From Variovorax sp. OV329 (GTDB lineage: Bacteria; Pseudomonadota; Gammaproteobacteria; Burkholderiales; Burkholderiaceae_C), in NCBI RefSeq assembly GCF_900114785.1, contig NZ_FOUG01000004.1:1-64000 (forward strand): a stretch of 64,000 nucleotides of DNA, in the 5' to 3' direction. Both the position numbers and the translations under genes were made by a program. Below are positions 7,981 through 16,365 of this stretch, in pieces; position 1 is the first letter of the stretch, and each line of letters starts with the position of its first letter. A model generated the notes under the pieces. The model saw nothing but the letters and a program-made list of their open reading frames with translations, was not told the origin of the DNA and did not search any database.

Positions 7981-8597
7981 GCGGCCGCCTTGGCCGCAGC
8001 CGCGCCGGCGGCGGCGCGCTGCTGGTTCATCACCTGTGCGATGTCGCGCACGCCGGTGCCCCACTTGGCCATGGCGCTGAAGGCCTGCGTGAAGGGCACG
8101 TCGACGATGTGCACGCGCTGCGGCGGCATCAGCAGCACCGTGCCCGAGAAGGGCGTGGGCGAAGACGGCATGAAGACGGTGTAGTTGCCGTCCGCGTGCT
8201 CCTCCACCACGTAGCCCAGCGCGGTGTTGTCGTCGAACTCGATAAAGGCGACCTTGAACTCGGCCGACTTGTCGCCGAAGGTGCGCCCCAGCAGGCTGCG
8301 CATGAAGGTGTAGCCGGGGATGCGGTCCAGCAGGCCCTTGTCCAGCCAGCGCCCGAGCGGACGGCCGGGCCAGGTCTGCACCGCCAGGCCCACGACGAAG
8401 CAGGCGATGACCACCAGCGCCAGCGCGACGATGGCCTGGTGCTCCAGCCCCACCGGCAGCATGGCCACCAAGGGCTTGACCAACTGCGTCAGGCCCTTGA
8501 TGCCCTTGGCGATCAGCAGGATCGCCAGGTAGGCCGGCAGCAGCACCAGAAGGCCGCCGATGAGGGTGCTCGAGATGAATTTCCAGATCGCCTTCAT
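7977..8597 (-). CDS. DUF502 family inner membrane protein
   Basis: Two hydrophobic segments occur (about residues 10-32 and 55-76), with the conserved PGYTFMRSLLGRTFGD region and GYVVEEHADGNYTVFMPSSPTP, hallmarks of DUF502. 206 residues is typical. The C-terminus is an Ala-rich tail (AAAGAAAAKAAA). An AGGAGAGG ribosome site precedes the ATG. It lies just downstream of the FAH-family gene on the same strand (39 bases). Function unknown; the related plant proteins are membrane factors. Confidence 0.88.
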   Translation of the reverse strand: MKAIWKFISSTLIGGLLVLLPAYLAILLIAKGIKGLTQLVKPLVAMLPVGLEHQAIVALALVVIACFVVGLAVQTWPGRPLGRWLDKGLLDRIPGYTFMRSLLGRTFGDKSAEFKVAFIEFDDNTALGYVVEEHADGNYTVFMPSSPTPFSGTVLLMPPQRVHIVDVPFTQAFSAMAKWGTGVRDIAQVMNQQRAAAGAAAAKAAA

Positions 8598-8636
8598 GTC
8601 GCCTCTCCTCCCGCAATGAACGAAAGACCCGGGTGG

Positions 8637-9827
8637 CTAGCTCAGCAGGCCCCGCTGCGCCAGGTTGCGCATCAGCGCGCCGATGCCGAAGCTCCAGCGC
8701 GCGGCCTGGTCCGAATGCAGCACGCGGTTGACCAGCGCCCCCAGTTCGGGCGCGGCGATCAGCACCTCGTCGCCCACCTCGTGGGTGAAGCCCTGGCCGG
8801 GGCCGTGGCGGTCCTGCGTGGGCGCGAACATGGTGCCCAGGAAGAGCATCAGCCCGTCCGGATAGTCGTGGTGCGCGCCGATGGCATGCGAGACGATGTC
8901 CAGCGGATCGCGGCTGATCTTGGTGAGCGAACTGGCGCCCTGCAGCGTGAAGCCATCGGTGCCGCGCACCGTCAGGCCCACCGTGATGCGCCGCACCTGG
9001 TCGATGCCGAAGTGCTCGTCGAACAGGCGGATGAAGGGGCCGATGGCGCACGAGGCGTTGTTGTCCTTCGCCTTGCCCAGCAGCAGCGCGCTGCGGCCCT
9101 CGAAGTCGCGCAGGTTGACGTCGTTGCCCAGCGCCGCGCCCACCGTCTTCCCACGGCTGTTCACGGCCAGCACCACCTCGGGCTCGGGGTTGTTCCACAC
9201 CGACTTGGCATGGATGCCGATGTCCGCGCCCGTGCCCACGGACGAGAGCACCGGGCACTTGGTGAAGATCTCGGCGTCGGGGCCGATGCCCACCTCCAGG
9301 TACTGCGACCAGGCGCCCTGGGCGATCAGCACCTCCTTGACCTTCGTCGCCTGCGGCGAGCCGGGCACGATGCCCGCGAGGTTGTCGCCCAGCACGCCAG
9401 AGAGAGCCGCGCGGATCGACTCGGCCTTGGAGGCGTCGCCGCGGGCCTGCTCCTCGATCACCCGCTCCAGCAGGCTCTCGACGAAGGTGACGCCGCTGGC
9501 CTTGATGGCCTGCAGGTCGCAGGGCGCCAGCAGCCAGGCCTTGGCCTCGTCGCGGATGTCCTCCTGGCTGTTGGCCAGTGCGGCATCGAGCGCAGCGATG
9601 CGCGGTGCGCTGCCGTCGGCCAGCGCGGCACGCACGCGCGCTGCGACGTCGTCCAGTTCGAGCAGCTCGCTCGCGGTGGGCGCCATGCGCGACAGGTCGT
9701 GCAGGCCGCCGTGGTGCACAGCCACCAGCGTGGGGCCCACGCCCGGCTGCCACAGGCGTCCGACGAGGGTGGCGCGCTCGGCGTCGCGCGGAAGGGTCTT
9801 GGCAGGCGTGAGAAGGGTCGCGTCCAT
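8637..9827 (-). CDS. Fumarylacetoacetate hydrolase (FAH) family protein
   Basis: 396 residues, with the FAH fold in the C-terminal two thirds: VGIGPDAEIFTKCPVLSSVG, PEPEVVLAVN, GNDVNLRDFEGRSALLLGKAKDNNAS and GTMFAP. The metal-binding acidic residues appear in the EPE and ND motifs. The longer N-terminus and these motifs are like the 2-keto-3-deoxy sugar acid dehydratase branch rather than fumarylacetoacetase itself. The reaction therefore is C-C or C-O bond cleavage of a 2-keto acid, of unknown substrate. GGAG precedes the ATG. It is divergent from the GFA gene across a palindrome at 9933-9952. Confidence 0.85.
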   Translation of the reverse strand: MDATLLTPAKTLPRDAERATLVGRLWQPGVGPTLVAVHHGGLHDLSRMAPTASELLELDDVAARVRAALADGSAPRIAALDAALANSQEDIRDEAKAWLLAPCDLQAIKASGVTFVESLLERVIEEQARGDASKAESIRAALSGVLGDNLAGIVPGSPQATKVKEVLIAQGAWSQYLEVGIGPDAEIFTKCPVLSSVGTGADIGIHAKSVWNNPEPEVVLAVNSRGKTVGAALGNDVNLRDFEGRSALLLGKAKDNNASCAIGPFIRLFDEHFGIDQVRRITVGLTVRGTDGFTLQGASSLTKISRDPLDIVSHAIGAHHDYPDGLMLFLGTMFAPTQDRHGPGQGFTHEVGDEVLIAAPELGALVNRVLHSDQAARWSFGIGALMRNLAQRGLLS

Positions 9828-9932
9828 GGTGTCTCCGATGAAGGTCCGGCAGCGCGCATGGATCCACGGCGCGCCGCGAGCGAGGCGCCATCGTACGGGA
9901 TGGCCGTGACGGCGTCCGGGGCGACGGGCGTT

Positions 9933-9952
9933 GCTGACACCACGTTGTCAGC
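9933..9952. promoter_or_regulatory. 20-bp palindrome between divergent genes
   Basis: GCTGACA-N6-TGTCAGC is a perfect 7-bp inverted repeat. It lies in the 176-base region between the FAH-family gene and the GFA gene, consistent with an operator for a dimeric regulator. No regulator gene adjoins it. Confidence 0.45.
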
Positions 9953-10003
9953 AGCTGGCAACCATCATCCGTGCCACTCCTTGCCGACGAAAGAGGCGAC
10001 CCC

Positions 10004-10420
10004 ATGCCCGAATCCACCACCCCGGCCTACGAAGGCGGCTGCCAATGCGGCGCGGTGCGCTACCGGGCCAGCGGCGCGCCGCTGATGACCGCCATCTGCC
10101 ACTGCCGCATGTGCCGCCGCGCGCACGCGGCGCCGGCCGTGGCCTGGGCCATGTTTTCCGAGGAGCAGGTGCGCATGGGCGGCGAGACCCAGGTCTATCC
10201 CTCGTCGGCCGAAGGGCGTCGCGGCTTCTGCCCGCGATGCGGCACGCAGATCTTCTTCCGGGCCGACTACATCCCGGGGCTGGTGGACCTCACCATCGGC
10301 AGCCTGGACCAGCCCGACACGCTGCCGCCGCAGTTCCACTACTGGCATGCGGAGCATCTGTCGTGGGTGGAATTCGCGGACGGCTTGCCGCGGCATGCGG
10401 CGTTCCCGCCGCAGGGCTGA
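10004..10420 (+). CDS. GFA-family (CENP-V/GFA) zinc protein
   Basis: The fold is marked by its cysteines: GGCQCGAVRY near the N-terminus, CHCRMCRR in the middle and FCPRCGTQIFFR later, which bind zinc in glutathione-dependent formaldehyde-activating enzyme relatives. Most members lack proven Gfa activity. ATG 10004 is chosen after AAAGAGG (9988-9994); an upstream in-frame start at 9971 would lie in the promoter region. 138 residues is normal. It ends six bases from the stop of the convergent dehydrogenase gene. Confidence 0.88.
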   Translation: MPESTTPAYEGGCQCGAVRYRASGAPLMTAICHCRMCRRAHAAPAVAWAMFSEEQVRMGGETQVYPSSAEGRRGFCPRCGTQIFFRADYIPGLVDLTIGSLDQPDTLPPQFHYWHAEHLSWVEFADGLPRHAAFPPQG

Positions 10421-10426
10421 CGCGGC

Positions 10427-13400
10427 TCAGCGCGCCGCGTTCGCCGAATGCGAGCGCGCCTCGCGCACCTTCTGCGGCAGGTCCGTCCATGCCGGCTCCT
10501 GCGGCGCGAAGCGTGCGCGCATGTACTGCGCCAGCTCGGCGATCTGCCGGTCGTCCAGTGCATCGGCGAAAGACGGCATGAAGCCGATGTCCTTCGATGC
10601 CGGTTCGCGCACGCCTTCGAGGATGGTGCGCAGCAGGTTGTCGGGCCGGGCGCTCGTCAACTGGCTGTTGAGGGCCAGCGGCGTGTTCACGCCCAGCAGC
10701 GTGGGTCCGTTGCCGTCGTGGTGGCAGGCGGCGCAGGCGCCGTCGAAAAGGCGCTGCGCCATGCCGGGCTGCGGCTGCTTGAGTTGGGCGTGCGCGACGA
10801 CGCGGCGCGCCTGCTCGTCGGCCTGCGCCTCGCTGGTCTCGCCCTGGAAGGACGAGAGATAGCGGGCCATGGCGCGGATGTCCGCGTCCGGCACCTGCCC
10901 CAGTTCGCGCACCACCTCCGCCATGGGTCCGCCGGCGATGCCGTGGCGCGGGCTGTGGCCGTTGCGCAGGTATTGGTAGAGCGACTCGGCGGTCCACGGC
11001 ACGGCTGACTTGGCTGCTAGACCCGTGAGCGCCGGCGCTTCCCAGCCTTCGACCATCGCGCCCGACAGGTAGGCCGGCCCGCCCTGCTCCGCGCCCAGCG
11101 CATTGCGCGGCGTGTGGCAGGCGCCGCAATGACCCAGGCCATTGACCAGGTAGGCGCCGCGGTTCCATTCGGCGCTGCGCGCGGCGTCAGGCTGGTAGGG
11201 CACGGGATCGTGGAAGAGCGCGTTCCAGCCGGCCATGAGAGGACGCAGGCCGAAGGGGAACTTCATCTGCGGCTCTGGTGTGGCCGCATGCACCGCGGGC
11301 TGCGACATCAGGTAGGCGTAGAGCGCGTTCAGGTCGTCGTCGCTCACCTTGGCGAAGGCGGTGTACGGAAAGGCCGGGTACAGCCGATGCCCGTCGCGCG
11401 AGATGCCCTCGCGCATGGCGCGCTGGAAGGCGCTGAATGACCAGCGGCCCAGGCCAGTTTCCGCATCAGGGGTGAGATTGGTCGTGTAGACCGTGCCGAA
11501 GGGCGTCTCCATGGCCAGGCCGCCGGCATTGCGCGCGCCGCCCGGCGCGGTGTGGCACACGGCGCAGTCGCCCAGCGCAGCCAGTTGCCGGCCGCGCTCG
11601 ATGGTGGCTTCGCTGTAGACCGGCGCGCTGCTGAGGTTCACCGGCGCGATGGCGGACCTCGCACCCATCAGCCCCGCGACGGCGCCGAGGCCACCGACCA
11701 GCAGCGCCGCGCCGGTCGCCCACAGCCCGCGGCGCCGCCGGGGCCACGGTGCGTCGGGCGGCGGGCGGCGCATGGCCAGGTCGCCGGCTCCCGCAGCGCC
11801 ACCGGCATCGGCATCGGCAACGCCAGCCAACCCGCTAGGCGGCGGCAGCGGATTCAGCGCCGCCCGCACCACCTCCGGCGTGAAGGGCGGCGCGCGAAAG
11901 CGCACGCCCGTCGCATCGAAGATCGCGTTGGCGATGGCCGCGGTGCCGGGCACCGAGGCCGACTCGCCCGCGCCCATCGGCGCCTCGCCGGGGCGCGGCA
12001 TCTGCAGCACCTCGATCACCGGCACTTCGCGGAAGTTGAGGATGGGGTAGCTGCCCCATTCGCGGCTGGCCACCACGCCGGCCGGACGCACGCCGGGCAG
12101 GTTCTGCGCCTGTTCCGCCTGCATCTGCGGCTGCGGCGCGAACTGCACCTTCTCCTTCAACGCCCGGCTGGTGGCCTGCAGAACGTTGCCGTGCACCTGG
12201 TGCGCCACGCCCGCCGGGTTGATGACCAGGCCGGCGTCATGCCCCACCACCACGCGGCGCACATGCACCTCGCCGGTCTTCGTGTTGACCTCTACGTCGG
12301 CCACCCACGCGGCCCAGGCGGCCCCGAAGCCCGGCCACTTGCTGTGCACGTAGCGGGCGTAGGCGAAGCCCTGGCCGAAGAGGATGTCGCCGCCCGGTCC
12401 CAGGCCGCCGTCCGCGTTCTCCTGCGGACCGCTGCGCATGCGCCAGCCGGCCTTCTGCGCGGTGGCCTGCACCAGTTCGACGGCACGCGGGTCGTGCAGG
12501 TGGCGCAGGCGGAAGGCGACCGGGTCTTCGCCGGCAGCGGTGGCCAGTTCGTCGATGTAGGACTCGTGCGCGAAGGCGTTGGGCAGCGCCGACACGCCGC
12601 GCAGCCACGAGGCGCGCACGATGGGCGCCATGTCGTTGACCTTGACCCGCAGGTTGTCGAAGTCGTAGGGCGGTCGCGCGGTGCGGTCGCCCATCTCGTA
12701 GGCCTGGGCGGAAGGCTCCACCGTTCGCGTCAGCAGCAGCGCCAGCGTGGGCGCGCCGTTGGACGGATAGGAGGTCTCGAAGTCGTAGGCGGCGACACTC
12801 CCGTCGGCCTGCAGCCCGCCCTGCACCTGCATCAGCTGCGCGGCGCCCTTGGGCTCCCAGGCGTGTTCCTGCTCGCGCGTGAGCTGCACCCGCACAGGCG
12901 CGCCGACGGCGCGCGAGAGCAGTGCGGCATCTGCCGCCACGTCGTCCGCGCCGTTGCGGCCGTAGCAGCCGGCGGCTTCCATGCGGACCACATCGACGGC
13001 CAGCTCGTCCAGCTCGGTCAGTTGCGCCAGGTCGCGGCGCAGGACGTGCGGGTTCTGCGTGCCGGCCCAGACGCGTAGTCGTGTGCCCCCACGCTCCCCC
13101 ACTTCGTGTGGGTCGCTGCCCCCCGAGGGGGCGCTCGCCCTGGACCCCGGCGAAGCCGGGGCGGCCGGCCCCTCGGGCCGGGGGCTCGGAGCGGGGCTTT
13201 CATCCGGCGCCCAATGCGCCACCGCGCACGATGGCCCGATGGACGCATGCATCTGGTAGGGCCACACATAGGTGCGCGGCATGGGCTGGGCCATGGCCTG
13301 CAGCGCGCCGTCGACATCGCCCTCGTCCACCAGCAGGCGCTGCGTGGCGGGGTTGTCGCGCAGCGCGCCTTCCAGGTCCTCGACCGAGGGCATGCCGGGC

Positions 13401-14278
13401 CAGGGCTTCCAGCGCACGCGCAGTGCGCGCATGGCCTGCTCTGCCTCTTCCTCGCGCTCGGCCACCACGCCGACGAAGTCGCGCAGCACCACCACTGCGC
13501 GCACGCCGGGGATGTGGGCGATGGAGCTTTCATCCACCGATTCCAGCGTGTTGCCGATGAACTCGCCATGGTCCGCGCCCGCATAGGGCGGGCGCACCAC
13601 TCGGCCATGCAGCATGCCGGGCAGGCGCATGTCGTGCACGAAGACCAGCTCGCCCGAGAGCTTGGCCGGAATGTCCACCCGCGGCACCGACTGGCCGACG
13701 ATGCGGTAGTCCTGCGATGCCTTCAGAGGCGCATCGTGCGCCAGCTGCAGCACGGTGCGCGCACCGGCCACCAGGCGACCGAACTCGATCGAATGGCCCT
13801 CCCCCGCATGGATGCGCCCGTCGCGCACCTCCAGTAGCGAAGGCACCACGCCGAAGTGTTCCGCCGCCTGCGCCACCAGCCAGGCGCGCGCCTGCGCCGC
13901 CGCCCGGCGCAGCGGCGCCGAATGGATCTGGATGGAAGCGCTGGCGATGGTCGCGCCCTGGTTGGGCACGCGTGCGGTGTCGCCCAGCACCATGCGCACC
14001 TGCGACAGCGGCGCGTCCAGTTCCTCGGCCACGATCTGCGAGAGCGCGGTCGCCAGGCCGGTGCCCAGGTCCACGTGGCCGTTGAGGCCGGTGACGCCGC
14101 CGTCGTCCCACACCGCCAGCAGGATTTCCGAGCCTTCCGCAGGATTGCCCGGGACGGCCGCCGGCTGGCCCGGCACCGGGGGCGCCGCGGGCGGCGTTTC
14201 GCGCACCACCAGCAGCACGCCGTCGGCCGCGAGGAAGTCGGCGCGGGTCAGGGTCGCGTGGTCGCGGCGCGTGCTCAC
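10427..14278 (-). CDS. nicB: Nicotinate dehydrogenase large subunit: molybdopterin domain fused to a triheme cytochrome c
   Basis: GTG 14278 overlaps the stop of the small-subunit gene (GTGA). About residues 1-800 form the xanthine dehydrogenase-type molybdenum domain (GLNGHVDLGTG; RNGADDVAADAALLSRAVGAPVRVQLTREQEHAWEPKG; PMGAGESASVPG with the catalytic Glu). A basic patch and one membrane segment follow at about 845-870, then three heme c sites: CAVCH near 905, CGACH near 1050, CAACH near 1180. This is the architecture of Pseudomonas NicB, which hydroxylates nicotinate at C6 and passes electrons to the respiratory chain. Nicotinamidase and 6-hydroxynicotinate reductase in the same array support the substrate. 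A proline-rich insert (residues about 359-400) is encoded by a repeat element. Other N-heterocycle hydroxylases share the fold. Confidence 0.85.
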   Translation of the reverse strand: MSTRRDHATLTRADFLAADGVLLVVRETPPAAPPVPGQPAAVPGNPAEGSEILLAVWDDGGVTGLNGHVDLGTGLATALSQIVAEELDAPLSQVRMVLGDTARVPNQGATIASASIQIHSAPLRRAAAQARAWLVAQAAEHFGVVPSLLEVRDGRIHAGEGHSIEFGRLVAGARTVLQLAHDAPLKASQDYRIVGQSVPRVDIPAKLSGELVFVHDMRLPGMLHGRVVRPPYAGADHGEFIGNTLESVDESSIAHIPGVRAVVVLRDFVGVVAEREEEAEQAMRALRVRWKPWPGMPSVEDLEGALRDNPATQRLLVDEGDVDGALQAMAQPMPRTYVWPYQMHASIGPSCAVAHWAPDESPAPSPRPEGPAAPASPGSRASAPSGGSDPHEVGERGGTRLRVWAGTQNPHVLRRDLAQLTELDELAVDVVRMEAAGCYGRNGADDVAADAALLSRAVGAPVRVQLTREQEHAWEPKGAAQLMQVQGGLQADGSVAAYDFETSYPSNGAPTLALLLTRTVEPSAQAYEMGDRTARPPYDFDNLRVKVNDMAPIVRASWLRGVSALPNAFAHESYIDELATAAGEDPVAFRLRHLHDPRAVELVQATAQKAGWRMRSGPQENADGGLGPGGDILFGQGFAYARYVHSKWPGFGAAWAAWVADVEVNTKTGEVHVRRVVVGHDAGLVINPAGVAHQVHGNVLQATSRALKEKVQFAPQPQMQAEQAQNLPGVRPAGVVASREWGSYPILNFREVPVIEVLQMPRPGEAPMGAGESASVPGTAAIANAIFDATGVRFRAPPFTPEVVRAALNPLPPPSGLAGVADADAGGAAGAGDLAMRRPPPDAPWPRRRRGLWATGAALLVGGLGAVAGLMGARSAIAPVNLSSAPVYSEATIERGRQLAALGDCAVCHTAPGGARNAGGLAMETPFGTVYTTNLTPDAETGLGRWSFSAFQRAMREGISRDGHRLYPAFPYTAFAKVSDDDLNALYAYLMSQPAVHAATPEPQMKFPFGLRPLMAGWNALFHDPVPYQPDAARSAEWNRGAYLVNGLGHCGACHTPRNALGAEQGGPAYLSGAMVEGWEAPALTGLAAKSAVPWTAESLYQYLRNGHSPRHGIAGGPMAEVVRELGQVPDADIRAMARYLSSFQGETSEAQADEQARRVVAHAQLKQPQPGMAQRLFDGACAACHHDGNGPTLLGVNTPLALNSQLTSARPDNLLRTILEGVREPASKDIGFMPSFADALDDRQIAELAQYMRARFAPQEPAWTDLPQKVREARSHSANAAR
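13081..13205 (-). repeat. GC-rich palindromic repeat inserted in frame in the molybdenum subunit gene
   Basis: Contains several nested hairpins: GCCCCCCGAGGGGGC (13118-13132), CCCCGGC-GAA-GCCGGGG (13145-13161) and CCAC-TTCG-TGTGG. It encodes a Pro/Ala/Gly/Ser-rich stretch including RPEGPAAP, absent from the conserved core. The same peptide is made by the second copy in the next gene upstream. Confidence 0.65.
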
Positions 14279-14838
14279 GCCGCCTCGTCCTTCCCGGTCG
14301 CCTGCGATGCGGCCAGCCGCACGGCTTCCAGGATCTCCACGTGCGTGCCGCAACGGCAGAGGTTGCCCGAGAGCTCGTCGCGGATGCGTTCTTCCGATGG
14401 ATGCGGCTCGCGCGCCAGCAGCGCCGCGGCCTGCATCACCATGCCATTGAGGCAATAGCCGCACTGCGCCGCCTGCGCCTGCGCGAAGGCCTTCTGAACC
14501 GGATGCCAGCGCTCTCGCGGCGGCGCTGGGCCGCCCCGAGGCGCAGCAGGGCCCTCGGGGCGAAGCGAGGACACGAACGTGCCGAGCGCGGGGGCCACGT
14601 CCGCCAGCCCTTCGAGCGTGGTGATGCTGCGGCCGGCCACGCCATGCGCGGGAATCACGCAGGCCCGTGCCGCCATGCCATCCACCCACACGGTGCAGGC
14701 ACCGCACTGGCCCAGGCCGCAGCCGTACTTGGGGCCGTTGAGCTGCAGGTCGTTGCGCAGCAGGTGCAGCAGGCTCGCCTCGCGCGGAATGTCGAGCTGG
14801 ACTTCTCGCGCGTTGACGGTGAGCGCCAGTGCCGGCAT
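14275..14838 (-). CDS. nicA: Nicotinate dehydrogenase [2Fe-2S] small subunit
   Basis: 187 residues with a plant-type ferredoxin cluster (C40, C45, C48 in GCGLGQCGAC, and C60) and an all-helical second cluster domain (AQCGYCLNGM ... CRCGTH). This is the small subunit of two-component molybdenum hydroxylases, passing electrons from the Mo site. ATG 14838 is the start; longer frames run into the preceding gene. A 20-residue insert at about 89-108 (RPEGPAAPRGG) separates the domains and comes from a repeat element. The stop overlaps the start of the large subunit, so the two are translationally coupled. Confidence 0.9.
   Translation of the reverse strand: MPALALTVNAREVQLDIPREASLLHLLRNDLQLNGPKYGCGLGQCGACTVWVDGMAARACVIPAHGVAGRSITTLEGLADVAPALGTFVSSLRPEGPAAPRGGPAPPRERWHPVQKAFAQAQAAQCGYCLNGMVMQAAALLAREPHPSEERIRDELSGNLCRCGTHVEILEAVRLAASQATGKDEAA
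14515..14575 (-). repeat. Second copy of the GC-rich repeat, in the small subunit gene
   Basis: On the minus strand it carries CGCCCCGAGGGCCCTGCTGC and codes RPEGPAAPRGG, matching the motif in the copy at 13081-13205. CCCCGAGG and CCTCGGGG arms form an inverted repeat. It is in frame and does not interrupt the gene. Confidence 0.6.
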
Positions 14839-14858
14839 CTGTGCGGTCGTGTGCCAGC

Positions 14859-15584
14859 TCAGGCGATGTCGGAGGACTGGATGCGCTTGACGCCCTTGGC
14901 GCTCATCTGCTTCCAGGCGGCGGCCAGCGAGCCGTTGAGGTCGATGGCGCGGGTGGCGTCCTCGATCACGTAGACCTGGAAGCCCAGCTTGCGCGCGTCC
15001 ATTGCGGTCCAGGCCACGCAGAAGTCGGTGGCCAGGCCAGTGACATACACGGTGTTGATGCCGCGCTGCTTGAGGTAGCCCGCCAGGCCCGTGGGCGTCT
15101 TGCGGTCGGCTTCCTCGAAGGCCGAGTAGCTGTCGACGTCCTTGTGGAAGCCCTTGCGGATGATGACCTGCGCGGTGGGCAGCTTCAGGTCCTTGTGCAG
15201 GGCCGCGTCGTCCGAGCCCTGCACGCAGTGGTCGGGCCACAGCACCTGGTTGCCGTACTTCAGCTTGGTGGTCTCGAAGGGCTTCTTGCCGGCGTAGGTG
15301 CTGGCGAAGGAAGCATGGCCGGCCGTGTGCCAGTCCTGCGTGACCACGATGTTCTCGAAGGCGCCGGCCAGCTTGTTGATGACCGGCACCACGTCGGCGC
15401 CGCCCTTCACCGGCAGCGTGCCGCCGTCGATGAAGCAGTTCTGCACGTCCACCACGATGAGCGCCGACTTGGCGCCCGGCTTGACCTTGGCCTGCGCGAA
15501 GGCGCTGGGCGTGAGGCCCAGGCCGCCCATCATTCCCAGGGCGGCGCTGGCTTGGAGGAGGGAACGGCGTTGCAGTTGGCGCAT
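14859..15584 (-). CDS. pncA: Exported nicotinamidase (isochorismatase fold)
   Basis: A twin-arginine-like leader (QRRSLLQASAALG, then cleavage near AFA-QA at residue 30) suggests Tat export. The catalytic triad is D46 (VVDVQNCF), K144 (IRKGFH) and C189 (TGLATDFCV), with metal ligands D84, H86 and H90 in DWHTAGH. These match PncA nicotinamidases, which hydrolyse nicotinamide to nicotinate and ammonia. It lies between the ABC importer and the nicotinate dehydrogenase genes, 20 bases from the latter, so it probably makes the pathway's nicotinate outside the cytoplasm. Cytosolic PncA lacks such a leader. Confidence 0.88.
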   Translation of the reverse strand: MRQLQRRSLLQASAALGMMGGLGLTPSAFAQAKVKPGAKSALIVVDVQNCFIDGGTLPVKGGADVVPVINKLAGAFENIVVTQDWHTAGHASFASTYAGKKPFETTKLKYGNQVLWPDHCVQGSDDAALHKDLKLPTAQVIIRKGFHKDVDSYSAFEEADRKTPTGLAGYLKQRGINTVYVTGLATDFCVAWTAMDARKLGFQVYVIEDATRAIDLNGSLAAAWKQMSAKGVKRIQSSDIA

Positions 15585-15621
15585 GGTGGACTCCAGGTTT
15601 TGATTGAAAGAGTGAAAGGAA

Positions 15622-16365
15622 TCAGACGCTCAGGTAGTTGCGGCGAACTTCGTCGTTGGCGGCCAGTTCGGCCATCGAGGCCTGGTAGCGGATCTGGCCT
15701 TTTTCCAGCACATAGGCGCGGTCCGACACCAGCTCGGCGAAGTGCATGTTCTGCTCCGACAGCAGGATGCTCACGCCCTGCGCCTTGAGCTCGATGATCA
15801 TGTTGGCCATCTGCTCGACGATGACCGGCGCCACGCCCTCGGAGGGCTCGTCCAGCAGCACCAGGTAGGGGTTGCCCATCAGCGTGCGGGCCACCGTCAG
15901 CATCTGCTGCTCGCCGCCGCTCATGCGGCCGCCCGTCCGGTTGGGCATCTCGCCCAGGTTGGGAAAGAGCTTGTAGAGGCGCTCGGCCGTCCACAGCGGC
16001 GCGTCGCTGCCGTCGCTCCACTTGCGCGCGGCCTGGCGGCCCACTTCCAGGTTCTCGGTGACGGTCAGGTCGGTGAACACGCGCCGGTCCTCGGGCACGA
16101 AGCCCAGGCCCAGGCGCGCGGCCACGTGCGGCTCGCTTTTGCTGATGTCGTGGCCCAGGAAGCGCACCGCGCCGCGGCGCTTGGTGAGCATGCCGATGAT
16201 GGCCTTGAGCGTGGTGGACTTGCCCGCGCCGTTGCGGCCCATCAGCGCCACCACCTCGCCGCGCCGCACCTGCAGGTCCACGTCATAGAGGATCTGCGCT
16301 GCGCCGTACCAGGCGCACAGGGCCTTGGTTTCCAGGAGGGTGTCCTGCTGCATCGTGCTGCTCAT
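15622..16365 (-). CDS. livF: Branched-chain-amino-acid-type ABC transporter ATPase
   Basis: Walker A GRNGAGKST, signature MSGGEQQML, Walker B YLVLLDEPSEG and the LivF-style ending EVRRNYLSV. 247 residues fits LivF. The start overlaps the stop of the LivG gene (ATGA). With LivG it powers the LivHM permease. The location between nicotinamidase and LivG in a nicotinate operon suggests the cargo is a pyridine carboxylate or carboxamide rather than an amino acid; this is inference. Confidence 0.93.
   Translation of the reverse strand: MSSTMQQDTLLETKALCAWYGAAQILYDVDLQVRRGEVVALMGRNGAGKSTTLKAIIGMLTKRRGAVRFLGHDISKSEPHVAARLGLGFVPEDRRVFTDLTVTENLEVGRQAARKWSDGSDAPLWTAERLYKLFPNLGEMPNRTGGRMSGGEQQMLTVARTLMGNPYLVLLDEPSEGVAPVIVEQMANMIIELKAQGVSILLSEQNMHFAELVSDRAYVLEKGQIRYQASMAELAANDEVRRNYLSV

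Noticed and set aside
14279..14707. N-terminal extension of the molybdenum subunit to 14707
   Set aside because: The extra region overlaps the small subunit gene in another frame; GTG 14278 overlapping the stop explains coupling better.
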